Positions 27,022 through 36,532 of a stretch of 64,000 bases of DNA are shown here, in pieces. Within the stretch, counting starts at the first letter, position 1; every line of letters starts with the position of its first letter. The DNA lies in assembly GCF_017873135.1 (NCBI RefSeq), contig NZ_JAGGJV010000008.1, forward strand, positions 62,001-126,000, in the 5' to 3' direction. Position numbers and translations under genes: made by a program. The stretch is from Rhizobium herbae. Its GTDB lineage: Bacteria; Pseudomonadota; Alphaproteobacteria; Rhizobiales; Rhizobiaceae. Below the pieces are notes generated by a model. The model was given only the letters and a program-made list of their open reading frames with translations. It was not told the DNA's origin and searched no databases.

Positions 27022-27055
27022 AACGGCGGCGGCGGATAGACCGCCCGCCGCCGTT
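27022..27055 (-). terminator. GC-rich hairpin after terC, possible terminator
   Basis: An 11-bp stem pairs AACGGCGGCGG (27022-27032) with CCGCCGCCGTT (27045-27055) directly beyond the terC stop. There is no T tract on the minus strand, so termination would be weak or would need Rho. Confidence 0.5.
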
Positions 27056-27062
27056 CCGTTGA

Positions 27063-27707
27063 TTACATCAGCGAGGAGGTGATCAGCGGTTCGACTTCCA
27101 TGAAGCCTTCGTAGATCATCTTCAGCGCGACGAAGAGGATGATGGCAAGGCCGAGATAGGAGACCCAGGGGAACCTGTGCAGCAGCTTGGCGATGAACGA
27201 AGCGGCAATGCCCATCAGTGCCACCGATACGGCAAGGCCGAGGATGAGGATGTTCGGATGCTCGCGCGCGGCACCGGCAACCGCCAGCACGTTGTCCAGC
27301 GACATCGAGACGTCGGCCACGACGATCTGGATGGCGGCCTGCCTCAGCGTCTTGCGCGGCGCGGTGTTGCCGACAGCGCCGCTCTTGTCGATATCTTCGC
27401 CGGTCAGCGTTTCCAGACCTTCGTTTTCTTCTTTCGCAGAGGTCCGCAACTCGCGCCACATCTTCCAGCAGACCCACAGGAGCAGGATGCCACCGACGAG
27501 CAGCAGGCCGAGAATCTGCAGCAACTGGGTGGCGAGAAGGGCAAAGATAATGCGCAGGACGGTGGCTGCCGCGATGCCGATCAGGATCGCCTTGCCGCGC
27601 TGTTCCTTGGGAAGGCCGGCCGCCGCAAGACCGATGACGATGGCATTGTCGCCTGCGAGCACGAGATCGATCGCAAGCACCTGCAACAGCGCTATAAAGG
27701 CATCCAT
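27063..27707 (-). CDS. TerC family integral membrane protein
   Basis: The 214-residue protein has about seven membrane segments with the TerC signature DLVLAGDNAIVIGLA (14-28) and a matching DVSMSLDNVLAV repeat in the second half. TerC relatives are linked to tellurite resistance and to metal (manganese, calcium) handling at the membrane; the role here is not determined. GGGGGAA stands before the ATG. Confidence 0.9.
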   Translation of the reverse strand: MDAFIALLQVLAIDLVLAGDNAIVIGLAAAGLPKEQRGKAILIGIAAATVLRIIFALLATQLLQILGLLLVGGILLLWVCWKMWRELRTSAKEENEGLETLTGEDIDKSGAVGNTAPRKTLRQAAIQIVVADVSMSLDNVLAVAGAAREHPNILILGLAVSVALMGIAASFIAKLLHRFPWVSYLGLAIILFVALKMIYEGFMEVEPLITSSLM

Positions 27708-27852
27708 GAACAGATTTCCCCCAAATTTAGGTAGGCACCGCAGTCGTTGATGCTGCGGATGGTTTGGAAAGTTTCTTTTCGATTATCCGGAAGCCCGGCA
27801 ATTTGCAATGTGTCGGCGATCGTTGTGCGTTGACGCGGCTGTCTTTTGCCGG

Positions 27853-29355
27853 TCAGCGTTCCTCGTATTGCGTGAAGCTTGGATCGGCCAGATCGGTGAA
27901 ACGGGTGAATTCCGACTGGAAAGCGAGCTTGACCGTGCCGGTCGGTCCGTGACGCTGCTTGGCGATGATCACGTCCGCCGTGCCCTTGACCGATTCGAAC
28001 TTCTGCTTCCACTCTTCGTATTTCGGGTCGAACTCGTCGCGCGGTTCCATGTTCTTGACATAGTATTCCTCGCGGAACACGAACAGCACGACGTCGGCGT
28101 CCTGCTCGATCGAGCCGGATTCACGCAGGTCGGAAAGTTGCGGCCGCTTGTCTTCACGGCTTTCCACCTGACGCGACAGCTGCGAGAGCGCGATGATCGG
28201 CACGTTCAGCTCCTTGCCGAGTGCTTTCAGGCCCGTGGTGATCTGGGTGATTTCCTGCACGCGGTTGTCGCTGGATTTCCCCGAGCCGGTCATCAGCTGG
28301 ATATAGTCCACCACGAGGCAATCGAGGCCGCGCTGGCGCTTCAGACGGCGGGCGCGGGCCGAAAGCTGGGCGATCGAGATACCACCGGTCTGGTCGATAT
28401 AAAGCGGCGTTTTCTGCATTGTCTGCGAGAAGCCCACCAGCTTCTCGAATTCCGCCTCGGAAATGTCGCCGCGCCGGATCTTCGAAGAGGAAACGTCGGT
28501 TTGTTCGGAGATGATGCGCGTGGCCAGCTGTTCGGAGGACATTTCCAGCGAATAGAAGCCGACGACGCCACCGTTCTTTGCCTTGAACGATCCGTCGGCC
28601 TGGACTTCCGGCTCATAGGCATGGGCGACGTTCCAGGCGATATTGGTGGCAAGCGAGGTCTTGCCCATGCCCGGACGTCCGGCAAGCACGATCAAGTCGG
28701 AACGCTGCAACCCGCCCATGCGGGCGTCGAGCGACTGGATGCCGCTGGAGATGCCGGACAGATGGCCGTCGCGTTCGAACGCCTGGCCGGCCATGTCGAT
28801 CGCCAGCGCCACGGCGTCGTTGAAGGCCTGGAAGCCGCCGTCGTAGCGGCCGGTTTCGGCCAGTTCGAACAGGCGGCGCTCGGCATCCTCGATCTGGCTC
28901 TGCGGCGGCATGTCGAGCGGCGCGTCATAGGCGATGTTGACCATGTCCTCGCCGATGGTGATCAGCGAGCGGCGCAGCGCGAGATCGTAGATCGCCCGGC
29001 CGTAGTCTTCCGCGTTGATGATCGAGACTGCGGCACCGGCCAGCCGAGCCATATACTCCGCTACTGTTATGTCGCCGACCTTCTCATCAGCTTTCAGAAA
29101 GGTCTTGATTGTCACCGGATTGGCAATCTTGCCCATGCGGATGATGTCGCCGGCGACCTCGAAAATCTTGCGGTGCAGGGGCTCGTTCAAGTGCACGGGC
29201 TTCAGGAAGTCCGAGACGCGGTAGAAGGCATCGTTGTTGACGAGAATGGCGCCCAGCAGGGCCTGTTCGGCCTCAAGGTTGTTCGGCGCCTCGCGATACT
29301 GTGCTTCGGCCGGTTCCCTGGCGATGGGTGCAAGTCTGCGCGCTGCTTCGTTCAT
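27853..29355 (-). CDS. dnaB: Replicative DNA helicase
   Basis: The hexameric helicase of the replication fork. The 500-residue product has the N-terminal primase-interacting domain (about 25-130) and a RecA-like C-terminal domain with Walker A GRPGMGKTS (226-234), VDYIQLM (Walker B region) and SQLSRQVE...RPQLSDLRESG (DnaB motif 4). No intein is present. ATG 29355 is chosen rather than a start 21 bases upstream. Confidence 0.96.
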   Translation of the reverse strand: MNEAARRLAPIAREPAEAQYREAPNNLEAEQALLGAILVNNDAFYRVSDFLKPVHLNEPLHRKIFEVAGDIIRMGKIANPVTIKTFLKADEKVGDITVAEYMARLAGAAVSIINAEDYGRAIYDLALRRSLITIGEDMVNIAYDAPLDMPPQSQIEDAERRLFELAETGRYDGGFQAFNDAVALAIDMAGQAFERDGHLSGISSGIQSLDARMGGLQRSDLIVLAGRPGMGKTSLATNIAWNVAHAYEPEVQADGSFKAKNGGVVGFYSLEMSSEQLATRIISEQTDVSSSKIRRGDISEAEFEKLVGFSQTMQKTPLYIDQTGGISIAQLSARARRLKRQRGLDCLVVDYIQLMTGSGKSSDNRVQEITQITTGLKALGKELNVPIIALSQLSRQVESREDKRPQLSDLRESGSIEQDADVVLFVFREEYYVKNMEPRDEFDPKYEEWKQKFESVKGTADVIIAKQRHGPTGTVKLAFQSEFTRFTDLADPSFTQYEER

Positions 29356-29712
29356 GGCGTCCCGTCTCTGTCTCACGTCGTTCTATGATGCGGTATCGAT
29401 GTGCGGGCATGGCCACCAAGGGTCAAGAGCATCGCTGCAACAGTCGCCGCCGCATTTCATCCAGCGGCAAGCATTCACCGTTGTTCACAGGGCTCGGCCG
29501 CAGAACTCAAAAATACTGTCGATAACGGCATTTGCTCTTGACCGGATTTCACCCGAATCGGCGCCCGGTCATGGCTCTCAGCATTCTAGCGCGGCTTGGC
29601 GCGCTTTGCAGAGATTTTTGCCATGCCGCGGCTCACGGCTTGAAAAACGAGCCTCCTTCAACTAAGTAGGAATGAAATAGGTAGTGTGCTAGTAATATGT
29701 AAAAGGTACGAA
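29356..29712. other. Intergenic region between dnaB and marR
   Basis: This 357-base divergent spacer holds the promoters of dnaB and of the efflux operon. Two structures can be seen: an 11-bp perfect inverted repeat, GGTCAAGAGCA (29421-29431) with TGCTCTTGACC (29533-29543), 101 bases apart, and a small hairpin AGCGCG/CGCGCT (29588-29605). The last 50 bases before marR are AT-rich and include repeated GTAG-containing motifs, a plausible site for MarR autoregulation, but no exact operator was defined. Confidence 0.5.
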
Positions 29713-30156
29713 ATGCTCAACTCTGCCGTCAACCGCGAACTCTTCGACGCACTGGCCTCGGTGAACCGCAAGCTGCGGGCGCTGTTTGATGCGCGGGTGA
29801 AGGAGCGGGGCCTGACGCTGTCGCGCGCACGCGCCCTGTTCGCGCTCTCCAGGCGCGACGGTCTCAACCAGCGCGAACTGGCCGATGAACTCGGCATCGA
29901 GACTCCGACGATTGTGCGCCTGCTGGATGGCATGGAGAAGCAGGGCTTCATCGAACGGCGCGTCGAAGCCAGCGACAGGCGGGCCAAGCAGATCCACATG
30001 ACCGCCCGCGGCCGCGACATCGCCGACGAGATCGACAAGCTTGCCTGCGAGATCCGCGAGCAGGTCCTGGGCGGGGTCGACCCGAAGGACAAGGCGACGG
30101 CTTTGCAGGTTGTCAGCCTGATGGCGGGCAATATCCTTGCCATCGGCAGGGATTGA
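29713..30156 (+). CDS. MarR family transcriptional regulator
   Basis: The 147-residue product is a winged-helix MarR protein: LTLSRARALFALSRRDGLNQ, RELADELGIETPTIVRLLDGMEKQGFI (recognition helix) and the wing RRVEASDRRAKQIHMTARG. It lies seven bases before an EmrB-type pump gene, so it most likely represses this operon and is released by a toxic ligand. ATG 29713 has AAGG in place; an earlier in-frame start at 29686 is less likely. Confidence 0.92.
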   Translation: MLNSAVNRELFDALASVNRKLRALFDARVKERGLTLSRARALFALSRRDGLNQRELADELGIETPTIVRLLDGMEKQGFIERRVEASDRRAKQIHMTARGRDIADEIDKLACEIREQVLGGVDPKDKATALQVVSLMAGNILAIGRD

Positions 30157-30163
30157 GCGGGCC

Positions 30164-31837
30164 ATGAACACGGCGGCGAAAAGCATCGCGAATGACAATC
30201 GCATCGAGGACGAAGCGCCGGTCGCCGCTCCCGTTCCGCAACCGATTCAGCCGCCGCCTGCGCCGATGAGCCCTGCAAGGGCCGCCGTCTACATGGCGTC
30301 CTCGCTCCTGCTGTTCCTTACTCAAGGGTTGGGCATGAACCTGCTCAACGCCAATATCTACCAGCTGCAGGGATCGCTGTCGGCAACGACGACGGAAATC
30401 GCCTGGCTTTCGGCAGCCTATATGGCGCCCTATGCCTCGATGTCGATCGCCCTGTTCAAGATCCGCGCGCAATACGGGCTGCGGCGGTTCGCCGAACTCA
30501 GCATCGTCTGCTTCGTCTTTGCCTCCGTCCTCAATCTTTTCGTCTCCGACCTGCATTCGGCAACCGTCGTCCGTTTCCTCAGCGGCATGGCGGCAGCCCC
30601 CTTGTCGACGCTCGGCTTCCTCTACATGCTCGAAGCCTTTCCGCCCGCCCGCAAGCTGTCGGTGGGCCTGAGCCTTGCCCTGATGAACACGACGCTTTCG
30701 GCGCCGATCGCCCGCATCATATCGCCGTCCTTGATGGACCTTGGCGGCTGGCAGGCTCTCTACACGTTCGAGATGGGCCTTGCGCTTCTTGCTCTTCCGG
30801 TTGTCTATCTCCTGCCGCTGACGCCGCCGCCGCGTGCCAAGGTGATCCAGCGGATGGATATTCTCAGCTACCTGCTGCTCGCTGTCGGTTTCGGCTGCCT
30901 GGCGGTCTTTCTGACGCTCGGCCGTCTCTACTGGTGGTTCGAGGTGCCATGGCTCGGCGTTCTCTTGGCCGGGGCGATCGCGTGCTTGACGCTGATGGTC
31001 GTTCTCGAACTTCCCCGCAAAATGCCGCTGATCGACCTGCGCTGGGTGTTCTCGAAAGAGAACATGCACATGGCCGGCATTCTCCTGCTGTTTCGCGTGG
31101 TGAGCTCGGAGCAGACGACGACGGCGGCGAATTTCTACATGCAGCTGGGCCTCATCAACGACCAGACCCAGACGATGTATGCGATCATTCTTCTGGCGTC
31201 GGTTGCCGGCGGGCTTGTCTGCACCGTGCTGATGCTGACCCGTTATGTCGAAACCGCGCATGTGCTGGCGCTGGTGCTGATTGCCGGAGGTGCCTGGCTC
31301 GACAGCCAGTCGACCAGTCTCACCCGGCCGGAGCAGATGTATCTGAGCCAGGCGATGGTGGCGGCAGGGGCTGCGATGTTCCTGCCGCCCGTCATGGCCA
31401 AGGGCTTTGCCGCGGCGCTGGCCAGGGGCACGACCTTCCTCGTCAATTTTCTGGTGATCTTCCTGTTCACGCAGAGCATCGGCTCGCTCCTCGCGCAAGC
31501 GGCGCTCGGCACCTTCGTCACCATCCGCGAGAAATTCCATTCGAATGTGCTGGTCGAGCATATCTTGCTGACCAATCCCTTTGTCGCCCAGCGCGTGTCC
31601 CAATTGTCCGCCTCCTACGGCAAGGTCATCGCCGACAAGTCGTTGCTGAACGCCGAAGGCCTGCAATTGCTCGGCCAGCAAGTGACGCGCGAAGCCAATA
31701 TCCTCGCCTACAACGACGCCTTCCTCGTTATTTCGATCGCCTCCGCCATCGGCCTCGCCCTGTTGCTCGGACATCTGGGCTGGCGGAAGTTGATCCCCCA
31801 CAGGGCAGCCGTCCCGGCAGTCGCCACCCAATCCTGA
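30164..31837 (+). CDS. emrB: EmrB/QacA-type MFS drug efflux pump (DHA2 family)
   Basis: The 557-residue protein has about 14 membrane segments after a 40-residue Pro-rich cytoplasmic N-terminus. The start of the first helix (GLGMNLLNANIYQLQGSL) and the following WLSAAYMAP match the DHA2 family, although the usual acidic residue motif in helix 1 is replaced. With the HlyD-type adaptor downstream it should form a tripartite pump across both membranes. Substrates are unknown. Confidence 0.9.
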   Translation: MNTAAKSIANDNRIEDEAPVAAPVPQPIQPPPAPMSPARAAVYMASSLLLFLTQGLGMNLLNANIYQLQGSLSATTTEIAWLSAAYMAPYASMSIALFKIRAQYGLRRFAELSIVCFVFASVLNLFVSDLHSATVVRFLSGMAAAPLSTLGFLYMLEAFPPARKLSVGLSLALMNTTLSAPIARIISPSLMDLGGWQALYTFEMGLALLALPVVYLLPLTPPPRAKVIQRMDILSYLLLAVGFGCLAVFLTLGRLYWWFEVPWLGVLLAGAIACLTLMVVLELPRKMPLIDLRWVFSKENMHMAGILLLFRVVSSEQTTTAANFYMQLGLINDQTQTMYAIILLASVAGGLVCTVLMLTRYVETAHVLALVLIAGGAWLDSQSTSLTRPEQMYLSQAMVAAGAAMFLPPVMAKGFAAALARGTTFLVNFLVIFLFTQSIGSLLAQAALGTFVTIREKFHSNVLVEHILLTNPFVAQRVSQLSASYGKVIADKSLLNAEGLQLLGQQVTREANILAYNDAFLVISIASAIGLALLLGHLGWRKLIPHRAAVPAVATQS

Positions 31838-31856
31838 TCGGTCCAGAGTTCATGCC

Positions 31857-32912
31857 ATGTTGAAGACACTTCGTTCCCCTGCCACCATCCTGACGCTTCT
31901 GGCCGGCCTTGTTGGCTTGATGCTGGTTCTCTACGCCTGGCGCCTGCCGCCGTTCGCCACGACTGTCGAGATGACCGACAATGCCTATGTCCGCGGTTAT
32001 GTCACGATCGTCAGCCCGCAGCTGTCCGGTTATGTCGCCGCGGTTCCCGTCAAGGATTATGAAGCGGTCAGGGCAGGGCAGGTTCTCCTGAAGATCGACG
32101 ACCGGATCTATGCCCAGAAGCTGGCGCAGGCGCAGGGCACGCTGGATACGCAGAAGGCATCACTGTCCAATTCCTATCAGCAGGAACTTTCGGCGAAGGC
32201 GAGTATCGCCGCCAGCGAGGCCCAGCGCGCCAGCGCGGTTGCCACGCTGACCCGCGCCCAGCAGGCCTGGGATCGCGTCCAGCCTCTGGCCGAAAAGGGC
32301 ATCGCCACATCCAGCGACGTCGATACTGCGCGGGCAACGCTGGAACAGGCAAAGGCCGGCGTCGATCAGGCGACGGCGACGATCGAGGTGTCCCGCCAGA
32401 ACCTCGCCACCACCATCGGTTCGCGCGCCGGCCTTGAGGCCGGTGTCCGCAGCGCCGAGGCGGCGGTGCAGCTGGCGCAGATCGATCTCGACAACACGAC
32501 GATCACGGCGCCGCAGGACGGAACGCTCGGCGAGGTGGGCGCGCGGCTCGGGCAATATGTGACGGCCGGCACGCAGCTGATGGCCGTCGTGCCGAAGGAC
32601 GTCTGGATCATCGCCAATTTCAAGGAAACCCAACTCGACGGCATGAAGATCGGCCAACCGGTCGTCTTCACCGTCGATGCGCTGAGAAAGGCGCAGCTCA
32701 ACGGCCATGTCGAGCGTTTCTCGCCGGCAGCCGGCTCCGAGTTCAGCGTCATCCGGGCCGACAACGCCACCGGCAACTTCACCAAGGTCGCCCAGCGGGT
32801 CGGCGTCCGGGTCTCGATCGATCCGGATCAGCCGCTGGCCGTCCAGTTGGCGCCGGGCATGTCGGTGGAAGTGCGGATCGACAAGGCGACCGAGCCGCAG
32901 CCGGCGAAGTAA
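31857..32912 (+). CDS. emrA: EmrA/HlyD family membrane-fusion (adaptor) protein
   Basis: The 351-residue periplasmic adaptor has one N-terminal membrane anchor (about 10-30), the lipoyl half-motif VSPQLSGYVAAVPVKDYEAVRAG, a coiled-coil hairpin (about 75-210) and the second lipoyl half TITAPQDGTLGEVGARLGQYV. It pairs with the MFS pump encoded 19 bases upstream. A strong terminator follows at 32932. Confidence 0.93.
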   Translation: MLKTLRSPATILTLLAGLVGLMLVLYAWRLPPFATTVEMTDNAYVRGYVTIVSPQLSGYVAAVPVKDYEAVRAGQVLLKIDDRIYAQKLAQAQGTLDTQKASLSNSYQQELSAKASIAASEAQRASAVATLTRAQQAWDRVQPLAEKGIATSSDVDTARATLEQAKAGVDQATATIEVSRQNLATTIGSRAGLEAGVRSAEAAVQLAQIDLDNTTITAPQDGTLGEVGARLGQYVTAGTQLMAVVPKDVWIIANFKETQLDGMKIGQPVVFTVDALRKAQLNGHVERFSPAAGSEFSVIRADNATGNFTKVAQRVGVRVSIDPDQPLAVQLAPGMSVEVRIDKATEPQPAK

Positions 32913-32931
32913 CCGTCCGCCTTCGAAATGC

Positions 32932-32965
32932 GAAAGGCCCGCGATGGAGATCGCGGGCCTTTCGT
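32932..32965. terminator. Bidirectional terminator between emrA and rplI
   Basis: GAAAGGCCCGCGAT and ATCGCGGGCCTTTC pair perfectly around a GGAG loop, and T-containing tails follow on both strands. It lies between two convergent genes and can end both transcripts. Confidence 0.88.
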
Positions 32966-33019
32966 TTCATCGGTCGATGACCAGGCGGGCGCTTTATAGG
33001 CGCCCGTTTCGGTCGAGGC

Positions 33020-33595
33020 TTATTCGTCGTCGCCGTCGAATTCAGCTTCCGGGTTGAAGAAGTCTTCCGGCTTCAGGGCATCTTCGTCAACACCGTAGAT
33101 GGCGTCGGCGGAGGTGAGGCTTTCGCCCTTCTGCTGGCGTTCTGCTTCATCGGCCGAACGGGCAACGTTGATCTGGATCTTGATTTCGACTTCGGCATGC
33201 AGGTGCAGGACGACGTCGTGCAGGCCGATGGTCTTGATCGGGTTGTTGAGGTCGACCTGGTTGCGGCCGATGTTGAAGCCTTCAGCGCCGAGAACGTCAA
33301 CGATGTCGCGGGCAGCGACCGAACCGTAGAGCTGGCCGGTTTCGCCGGCCGAACGGACGACGATGAAGGACTTGCCGCCGAGGGTTTCGGCAACGGTCTG
33401 GGCTTCTGACTTGCGCTCGAGGTTGCGGGCTTCGAGCGTTGCGCGCTCGGCTTCGAAACGCTTCTTGTTGGCTTCGTTGGCGCGCAGCGCCTTGCCGAGC
33501 GGCAGCAGGTAGTTGCGGGCAAAGCCGTCGCGAACCTTGACGGTTTCGCCCATCTGGCCGAGCTTGGCAACGCGTTCGAGAAGAATGACTTGCAT
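33020..33595 (-). CDS. rplI: 50S ribosomal protein L9
   Basis: The 191-residue product starts [24 protein letters not shown] and has the L9 N-terminal domain (NYLLPLGKA), a connecting helix with [18 protein letters not shown] and a C-terminal domain. The extended acidic tail ([15 protein letters not shown]) is usual in alphaproteobacteria. It ends the rpsF-rpsR-DUF2232-rplI transcription unit. Confidence 0.96.
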   Translation of the reverse strand: MQVILLERVAKLGQMGETVKVRDGFARNYLLPLGKALRANEANKKRFEAERATLEARNLERKSEAQTVAETLGGKSFIVVRSAGETGQLYGSVAARDIVDVLGAEGFNIGRNQVDLNNPIKTIGLHDVVLHLHAEVEIKIQINVARSADEAERQQKGESLTSADAIYGVDEDALKPEDFFNPEAEFDGDDE

Positions 33596-33620
33596 TGGTT
33601 TGATCCTTTCAGGTGTCTGT

Positions 33621-34598
33621 TCAGAGGTCTTTTGTTTCAGTCTCAGTCGTTTTCCCTGCCGGCGACAGCGCGATGGCGCGCCGCGTGTCCATCAGACCCG
33701 TCAGGAGAAAGAAGAATGCCGGGATCGTGAAGATCACGACCGACAGATAGCCAAGCCACAGCACCGGAAGCCGCCAGGACTTGCCGCGTGTGCGGAAATG
33801 GAAGACGGCGAAGCCGGCAAGCAGGAAGCCTGCGCCGAAGGTGCCGCAGACGAGCGCGCCGATGATGGCCGGAACGCCGCCCATGAAGGCCAGCACCAGA
33901 CCGCCGAGGAAGGCGAAGATCGCGAAGCGGTGCATGCGCAGCGTCGAGGGCATGTCCTCGCGCGGCCGCAGGCTCTTGCCCGACGTCTGGACGATGCGGG
34001 TGGCGATGTAATACATGGCAAACAGCATCAGCACCCAGATCGCGCCCTGCACCATGGGCAGGGCTACGCCGAAGATCGACTTGATCTGGGCGATGGACGC
34101 GGCATCCGGATTGTAGAGCGGTTCCTGTTCCTTCAGCGCCGACATCACCAGGTCGATCATCTGGTCGGACATCGAGCCGTCATAGCCGATGATGGTGCCG
34201 ACGACGATCATGCCGATGGTGACGAGCACGGCGAGATGGGTGAGGATGTCAGACAGCGGATACCAGGCCAAGGCACCTTCGGGGCCGCCGAGTTCGGATG
34301 CCGGCCGCGCGAGGTTGGCGAGGTGGCTGAGCCAGGCGGCGGGAATGAGGGTGATGACGGCAATCAGCAGCGCGAAATACGGCGAAACGATCACAGCACC
34401 CGTGAGGCCGGCGACGACGACGGCGACGATGGCTGCCGCATTGCCCCAGCCGAGGCCGGCGATCAGGATCGGCAGGGCGGAGGCGGCGTAAAGCACGATC
34501 GCCAGCGACGACTGCGTGTTCGCGCCCAGCGAAAGCAGGGCGGCGGTCACGCCGGCGAGAGCGCCGGTCAACAGCGATGTCTTGTCCAAATTCTTCAC
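33621..34598 (-). CDS. DUF2232 family membrane protein
   Basis: The 325-residue protein has eight or so hydrophobic segments and matches DUF2232 proteins encoded between rpsR and rplI in many alphaproteobacteria. I start at GTG 34598 ([16 protein letters not shown]), which has AGGA eight bases upstream, rather than at a start 54 bases earlier. The function is unknown; its conserved place in the operon suggests an envelope role needed in proportion to growth. Confidence 0.85.
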   Translation of the reverse strand: MKNLDKTSLLTGALAGVTAALLSLGANTQSSLAIVLYAASALPILIAGLGWGNAAAIVAVVVAGLTGAVIVSPYFALLIAVITLIPAAWLSHLANLARPASELGGPEGALAWYPLSDILTHLAVLVTIGMIVVGTIIGYDGSMSDQMIDLVMSALKEQEPLYNPDAASIAQIKSIFGVALPMVQGAIWVLMLFAMYYIATRIVQTSGKSLRPREDMPSTLRMHRFAIFAFLGGLVLAFMGGVPAIIGALVCGTFGAGFLLAGFAVFHFRTRGKSWRLPVLWLGYLSVVIFTIPAFFFLLTGLMDTRRAIALSPAGKTTETETKDL

Positions 34599-34821
34599 GG
34601 TCGCTGTCCTGCTTTTCAAGCAGTTAGAGGCGTTTCCTGAGAGAGGAACCAAGCCCCAACATGGGTTTTAGCGCAAGCCTTGCGCCGGTGTTTCCGATCC
34701 GCGCCCAACGCGGAAGGGAGAAGGTGAGGCGATGCCGGAGCGGTTCGCCTCACCTCGAGTCAGCCTACGCAGAGTCAGGAGACCTGCGCGGAGTCATGCA
34801 TTCCATATTGCATATGCCTTT

Positions 34822-34841
34822 CCTTGGAGCGGGCTCCAAGG
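34822..34841 (-). other. Perfect hairpin between rpsR and the DUF2232 gene
   Basis: CCTTGGAGC and GCTCCAAGG form a perfect 9-bp stem with a two-base spacer, 11 bases beyond the rpsR stop. It lacks a T run, so it is more likely a processing site or partial attenuator that sets expression of the downstream genes than a full terminator. Confidence 0.6.
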
Positions 34842-34851
34842 GGACATGCAA

Positions 34852-35100
34852 TTAGGACATGACGTAGGGCAGGAGGCCGAGGAAGCGGGCGCGCTTGATG
34901 GCCTGGGCCAGTTCGCGCTGCTTCTTCTGGGAAACTGCCGTGATGCGGGACGGAACGATCTTGCCGCGCTCGGAAATGTAGCGCTGCAGCAGACGGACGT
35001 CCTTGTAGTCGATCTTCGGAGCGTTGGCGCCGGAGAAGGGGCAGGTCTTGCGACGACGGTGGAACGGGCGGCGTGCGGGAGCAGACAGTGTATCAGCCAT
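34852..35100 (-). CDS. rpsR: 30S ribosomal protein S18
   Basis: The 82-residue basic protein has the S18 core [21 protein letters not shown] and [19 protein letters not shown]. It lies 12 bases after rpsF. S18 binds S6 in the platform of the small subunit. Confidence 0.97.
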   Translation of the reverse strand: MADTLSAPARRPFHRRRKTCPFSGANAPKIDYKDVRLLQRYISERGKIVPSRITAVSQKKQRELAQAIKRARFLGLLPYVMS

Positions 35101-35112
35101 AATCTTTTCTCC

Positions 35113-35574
35113 TTATGCCCGGTCTTCGCGCGGACGGCGCGGACGGTCTTCACGGTCGCCGAAGCCACCTTCACGCGGCGGACGCGGGCCACGGTCGCCG
35201 AAGCCACCACGGTCCGGACGGTCGCCATCGCGGCGCGGACGGTCATCACGGTCGCGCTTCTGCATCATGGCGGACGGGCCGTCTTCATGCTTTTCAACAG
35301 CGATGGTCATGTAGCGAAGAATGTCTTCGTTGATGCGCATCTGGCGCTCGATCTCGTGAACGGCCGGTGCCGGAGCATCGATGTCCATCAGGACGTAGTG
35401 AGCCTTGCGGTTCTTGTTGATGCGGTACGTCAGGGACTTGAGGCCCCAGTTTTCGACGCGCCCGACTTTTCCGCCGTTAGCTTCCAGTACACCCTTGTAC
35501 TGTTCGACGAGAGCGTCGACCTGCTGTGCGGAAATATCCTGCCGGGCAAGGAATACATGTTCATAAAGAGCCAT
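35113..35574 (-). CDS. rpsF: 30S ribosomal protein S6 with a repetitive charged tail
   Basis: Residues 1-95 form the S6 fold ([15 protein letters not shown]...[14 protein letters not shown]...[13 protein letters not shown]). The last 50 residues are an intrinsically disordered, RG/RD-rich tail with repeated RGGFGDRG / EGGFGDRE units. Such tails are common in alphaproteobacterial S6 but vary in length. The gene opens the ribosomal protein operon. Confidence 0.96.
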   Translation of the reverse strand: MALYEHVFLARQDISAQQVDALVEQYKGVLEANGGKVGRVENWGLKSLTYRINKNRKAHYVLMDIDAPAPAVHEIERQMRINEDILRYMTIAVEKHEDGPSAMMQKRDRDDRPRRDGDRPDRGGFGDRGPRPPREGGFGDREDRPRRPREDRA

Positions 35575-36532
35575 GAGGCTTTGCCTTTCTTGCGTTAATC
35601 GTCACCCGGGCCCTAGCGGCTAAGCCTCAACGACTGTTCCAGTGGCTGCAAGCAGCCGGCAAGAAAGTGTTGTTTCGAGACGGTCGAGAGCGGAGACACG
35701 GGAGGCTGGACCCCTTTAGGTCCTGACAGGCTTCTTATGGGAAACCGGCCCTCCGTTCAGCCACCAGCCAGAAGACCGGGTGTTGCGAACAGCGCGCTTA
35801 TACGCATTTTCGGTGAGAAGGCAAGGGGTGGGGGGAAATTTGGGGGCGGCCCTTCTTTCCCTCCCCCTTGTGGGAAGGGTGGCCCAGCGGGCCGGGAGGG
35901 GTTCTTTTGCTCCGCGTTCGCAGCCTTGCCCCTCCCCAACCCTCCCCACAAGGGGGAGGGAGCAGTTCGGCGTTTGCCGCTCCCCCACGCAATCCGTCCA
36001 CGCGCGAAAAATTCGCCGTGGTTTTCAAAGAGCAAGTCGGCCGGGGCACAACGTATGCCTCAGAGTAGGTAAAGTAGGTGACACACGCCGTGCCCCGTTT
36101 CAGTGTCTTTTGCCGCGCTTCTCAGGTTCTTCTACGCTTTTGCCTCTTGTGAAGGAAAAAGCCTCCAATGCCCCGGCCCGGCCGCTTATCCGCCAGGCCT
36201 TTCAATAAGGCGGGGTTTAGCCCTGGACCCTTGGACGGCAGAACCGTCCGGCGGTGTTACCCGCCCGTGGTGTGGCTACCCGGCACGCCCGGCCCGCTTT
36301 CACGAACCGGAGGAGAACCGCCTTTCACGCAGCCCCGGGGATCTGACGCGCGTTTCGCCAAACCGTCCGGGCACCGGCCCCGCCTCGCCGGCAACGCAAA
36401 CCGGTGTATCCTCGGCGGAACGAAGTCATGATGGCATGGAACAAAAGGGCGGGGATGAACGGGGATGATTTTTGGGGGGAGGACAGCTTTCGGCCAAAGC
36501 GGACGTCAGCGTCGGTCCTTACTCGCTCCCAC
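35575..36532. other. Long geneless region between rpsF and the SDR gene
   Basis: About 958 bases without a supportable coding gene. The first 150 bases should hold the rpsF promoter and leader. A mosaic inverted-repeat element lies at 35858-35961. From about 36100 to 36450 the sequence is very GC-rich and full of short complementary stretches (for example GGACGG/CCGTCC at about 36232-36249, GGCGG/CCCGCC, and CGCC/GGCG around a 14-base loop), which would suit a structured RNA. It did not match the RNase P, tmRNA, 6S or SRP RNA signatures that I know. Open frames here have no family resemblance. Confidence 0.5.
35858..35961. repeat. Mosaic palindromic repeat, inverted pair
   Basis: The left part (about 35858-35902) contains TCCCTCCCCCTTGTGGGAAG, a GGCCC/GGGCC hairpin and GGGAGGGG. 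The right part (about 35929-35961) is an imperfect reverse complement lacking the small hairpin. This resembles the intergenic mosaic elements elsewhere in the window, though the sequence module is different. Confidence 0.75.

Noticed and set aside
34773..34789. A cobalamin-riboswitch-like box (AGTCAGGAGACCTGCGC) upstream of the DUF2232 gene
   Set aside because: The rest of the riboswitch core (GCCACTG, GGGAAGGC and the GGTGCC start) is missing, the neighbours have no link with cobalamin, and the matched box is short enough to arise by chance.
36100..36450. RNase P RNA, tmRNA or SRP RNA
   Set aside because: The conserved landmarks I know for each (such as GAGGAAAGTCC for RNase P, a tag reading frame for tmRNA, the GGAA tetraloop arm for SRP RNA) were not found on either strand.
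36411..36465. A LexA/SOS box (GTTC-N7-GTTC) near the SDR gene end
   Set aside because: GAAC motifs are present but their spacing (14 or more) does not fit the alphaproteobacterial box.
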